Under the pieces are notes generated by a model. The model made no database searches and had not been told where the DNA came from. It saw only the letters and a program-made list of their open reading frames with translations. From Croceivirga sp009797885 (GTDB lineage: Bacteria > Bacteroidota > Bacteroidia > Flavobacteriales > Flavobacteriaceae): 64,000 nucleotides of DNA. Location: assembly GCA_045866215.1 (NCBI GenBank), contig AP035880.1:2976001-3040000 (forward strand). Reading direction: 5' to 3'. Made by a program: the position numbers and the translations under genes. Positions 63,021 through 64,000 of the stretch are shown here, piece after piece. The number at the start of each line of letters is the position of its first letter. Position 1 is the first letter of the stretch.

Positions 63021-63434
63021 TCAAAGATCAAAAATGATATAGGTTTCCAAATTTCCCTTTTTGTTCTTCCTCACGTGGGCCTCATGGTAGGTAATGCCCT
63101 TTATGTCTTCATCAAAACAACAAAACCAAGTCCCAAATAATTGTGCGACCACTCTTTTGTCCGAGAAATAGGAAAAATAGACCCTGCAATAAATGGACTT
63201 CTGTACATTGGTAAGGGCCAAAACTTCGGAAAGAAAGTTAATGAGTAGTTCCGTTCTGCTCTCTGAAGCAATCTCAATGGTCATTTGGCTATCAAACCGT
63301 TGGACACTGTCACAAAATCCATCTTTAAGAATGTTGTTCATGCCTTTTAAGCTGTTCACAAACAATTCCTTAAGTGTGGTACCCTCTACCTTAAGGGCTA
63401 AATCGGCAATATGTGGAACAAATTCGTATATCAT
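63021..63434 (-). CDS. Archease
   Basis: A 137-residue protein with the archease pattern: FVPHIADLALKVEGTTLKEL at the N-terminus, LINFLSEVLAL in the middle and GITYHEAHVRK near the end. Archease speeds guanylation and multiple turnover of RtcB. The gene overlaps the methyltransferase stop by 4 bp (ATGA), and rtcB starts 2 bp later, so the three are one operon. Confidence 0.9.
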   Translation of the reverse strand: MIYEFVPHIADLALKVEGTTLKELFVNSLKGMNNILKDGFCDSVQRFDSQMTIEIASESRTELLINFLSEVLALTNVQKSIYCRVYFSYFSDKRVVAQLFGTWFCCFDEDIKGITYHEAHVRKNKKGNLETYIIFDL

Positions 63435-64000
63435 TTCTTTGTGGCCCGGACCACTACAAATGAGCCTTTGCCATAGCCAGGTTTTGGTAATTGTATTTCT
63501 TTTATTTCATCTAGGTCGCCAAATAAGGTTTGATTGAACTCCAGGTCCTTGAAACCATTTTCCAAGAGCAGGTTTTCAATATGGTGCACGTTATAAAAAC
63601 GGGCATTTCTATAAAAAGTACTTCGGGAACGTTTTTCTTGATAGTGCTTTGCGATTTCCCGATTCTTATCCAAGAACCCTACAATGATGGCCCCGTCCTC
63701 TTTTAAAACCCGATGCGCCTGCTTAATTGCATAGGTCAAGTTCTCCAAATGGCAAATGGTTACAAAAAGCACAAAATCAAAGGATAGATCGGCATAGGGC
63801 AATCTTTCTGCCTTGGCCTTCATTACCTCAATTCCTCTTTTAGTGGCCTTTTGGGCCATGGCCTCGGAGGGTTCTATGCCCTCCTTGATGCCCAAGGGTT
63901 CCGAAAATCTTCCCGTTCCCAATCCTACCTCTATACCTCGGATATCTTGCGGCAATTTTCGAAACTGTTCACGCAAAGCCTCAATTTCCGAAAGGTAAAC
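63431..64000 (-). CDS. Class I SAM-dependent methyltransferase, 5' end beyond the window
   Basis: The minus strand reads open to the right edge, so the first residues lie outside. The visible part (about 189 residues) has motif I GIEVGLGTGRF, an acidic LSFDFVLFVTICHLENLTYA segment and VLKEDGAIIVGFLDKN. It matches small methyltransferases of the UbiE/YcgJ class. A TTG at 63976 is not a convincing start. Methyl acceptor unknown; its coupling to archease and RtcB suggests an RNA-related or coenzyme role, as inference. Confidence 0.85.
   Translation of the reverse strand, partial: VYLSEIEALREQFRKLPQDIRGIEVGLGTGRFSEPLGIKEGIEPSEAMAQKATKRGIEVMKAKAERLPYADLSFDFVLFVTICHLENLTYAIKQAHRVLKEDGAIIVGFLDKNREIAKHYQEKRSRSTFYRNARFYNVHHIENLLLENGFKDLEFNQTLFGDLDEIKEIQLPKPGYGKGSFVVVRATKK

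Noticed and set aside
1..64000. CRISPR array, tRNA or rRNA genes, insertion sequences, phage genes
   Set aside because: Intergenic regions were read for regularly spaced repeats, cloverleaf-like segments and transposase or integrase motifs, and none was convincing.

Overview
The window looks like chromosomal DNA of a marine member of the Flavobacteriaceae (Bacteroidota). The evidence is two SusC/SusD pairs with PKD-type surface lipoproteins, promoters of the Bacteroidota TAnnTTTG -7 type, few Shine-Dalgarno sequences, a mevalonate pathway cluster, and DUF4249/TonB receptor clusters. Genus cannot be fixed from the sequence alone; Zobellia, Maribacter and Muricauda-like relatives would fit.

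Layout. 1-2.1 kb: glycerol kinase and a cut-off aquaporin/glycerol facilitator (minus). 2.1-7.3 kb: DUF1697, TspO, then a mevalonate-pathway/prenyltransferase/nitrilase operon. 7.3-14.2 kb: exported S9 peptidase, an RsuA/RluB-type pseudouridine synthase and a large exported Asp-box propeller protein. 14.3-39.9 kb: an alginate-utilisation locus. 40.0-46.7 kb: a TonB receptor, DUF4249 lipoprotein and MG2-like protein operon of unknown substrate. 46.7-53.7 kb: a looser accessory stretch of small hypothetical genes, a GNAT, a Crp/Fnr regulator, a BtrH-like protein and a PepE-like peptidase. 53.9-57.5 kb: L,D-transpeptidase and an MlaE-MlaF-MlaD lipid transport operon. 57.7-61.6 kb: small housekeeping or stress genes. 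61.6 kb to the end: RtcB, archease and a truncated methyltransferase on the minus strand.

The alginate locus is the coherent system. Three PL7-type proteins (one with two PL7 domains) cut alginate. Two SusCD systems with two PKD surface lipoproteins take up oligomers. A KdgF-like cupin, a short-chain reductase, KdgK and KdgA carry unsaturated uronate through DEH and KDG to pyruvate and glyceraldehyde-3-phosphate, and an ExuT-like MFS protein imports monomers. A FadR-type GntR regulator (35.0 kb) is the likely controller: a palindrome TTGGTNNACCAA, usually repeated every 13 bp, lies on the promoters of the tandem PL7 gene, both susC genes and the regulator itself. A divergent arm (RraA-type aldolase, a KdgK paralogue lacking the NEED motif, and a BASS-family transporter) starts from the same control region.

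The most unusual sequence feature is a shared leader element: an 11-bp stem with a TGCACG loop, followed 16-17 nt later by a GGAGG-AAGTAAA block. It occurs upstream of both susC genes and of the MFS gene, with different stem sequences but the same loop. About 520 bp of promoter, leader and susC 5' end is present twice. No tRNA, rRNA, CRISPR array, insertion sequence or phage gene was seen.
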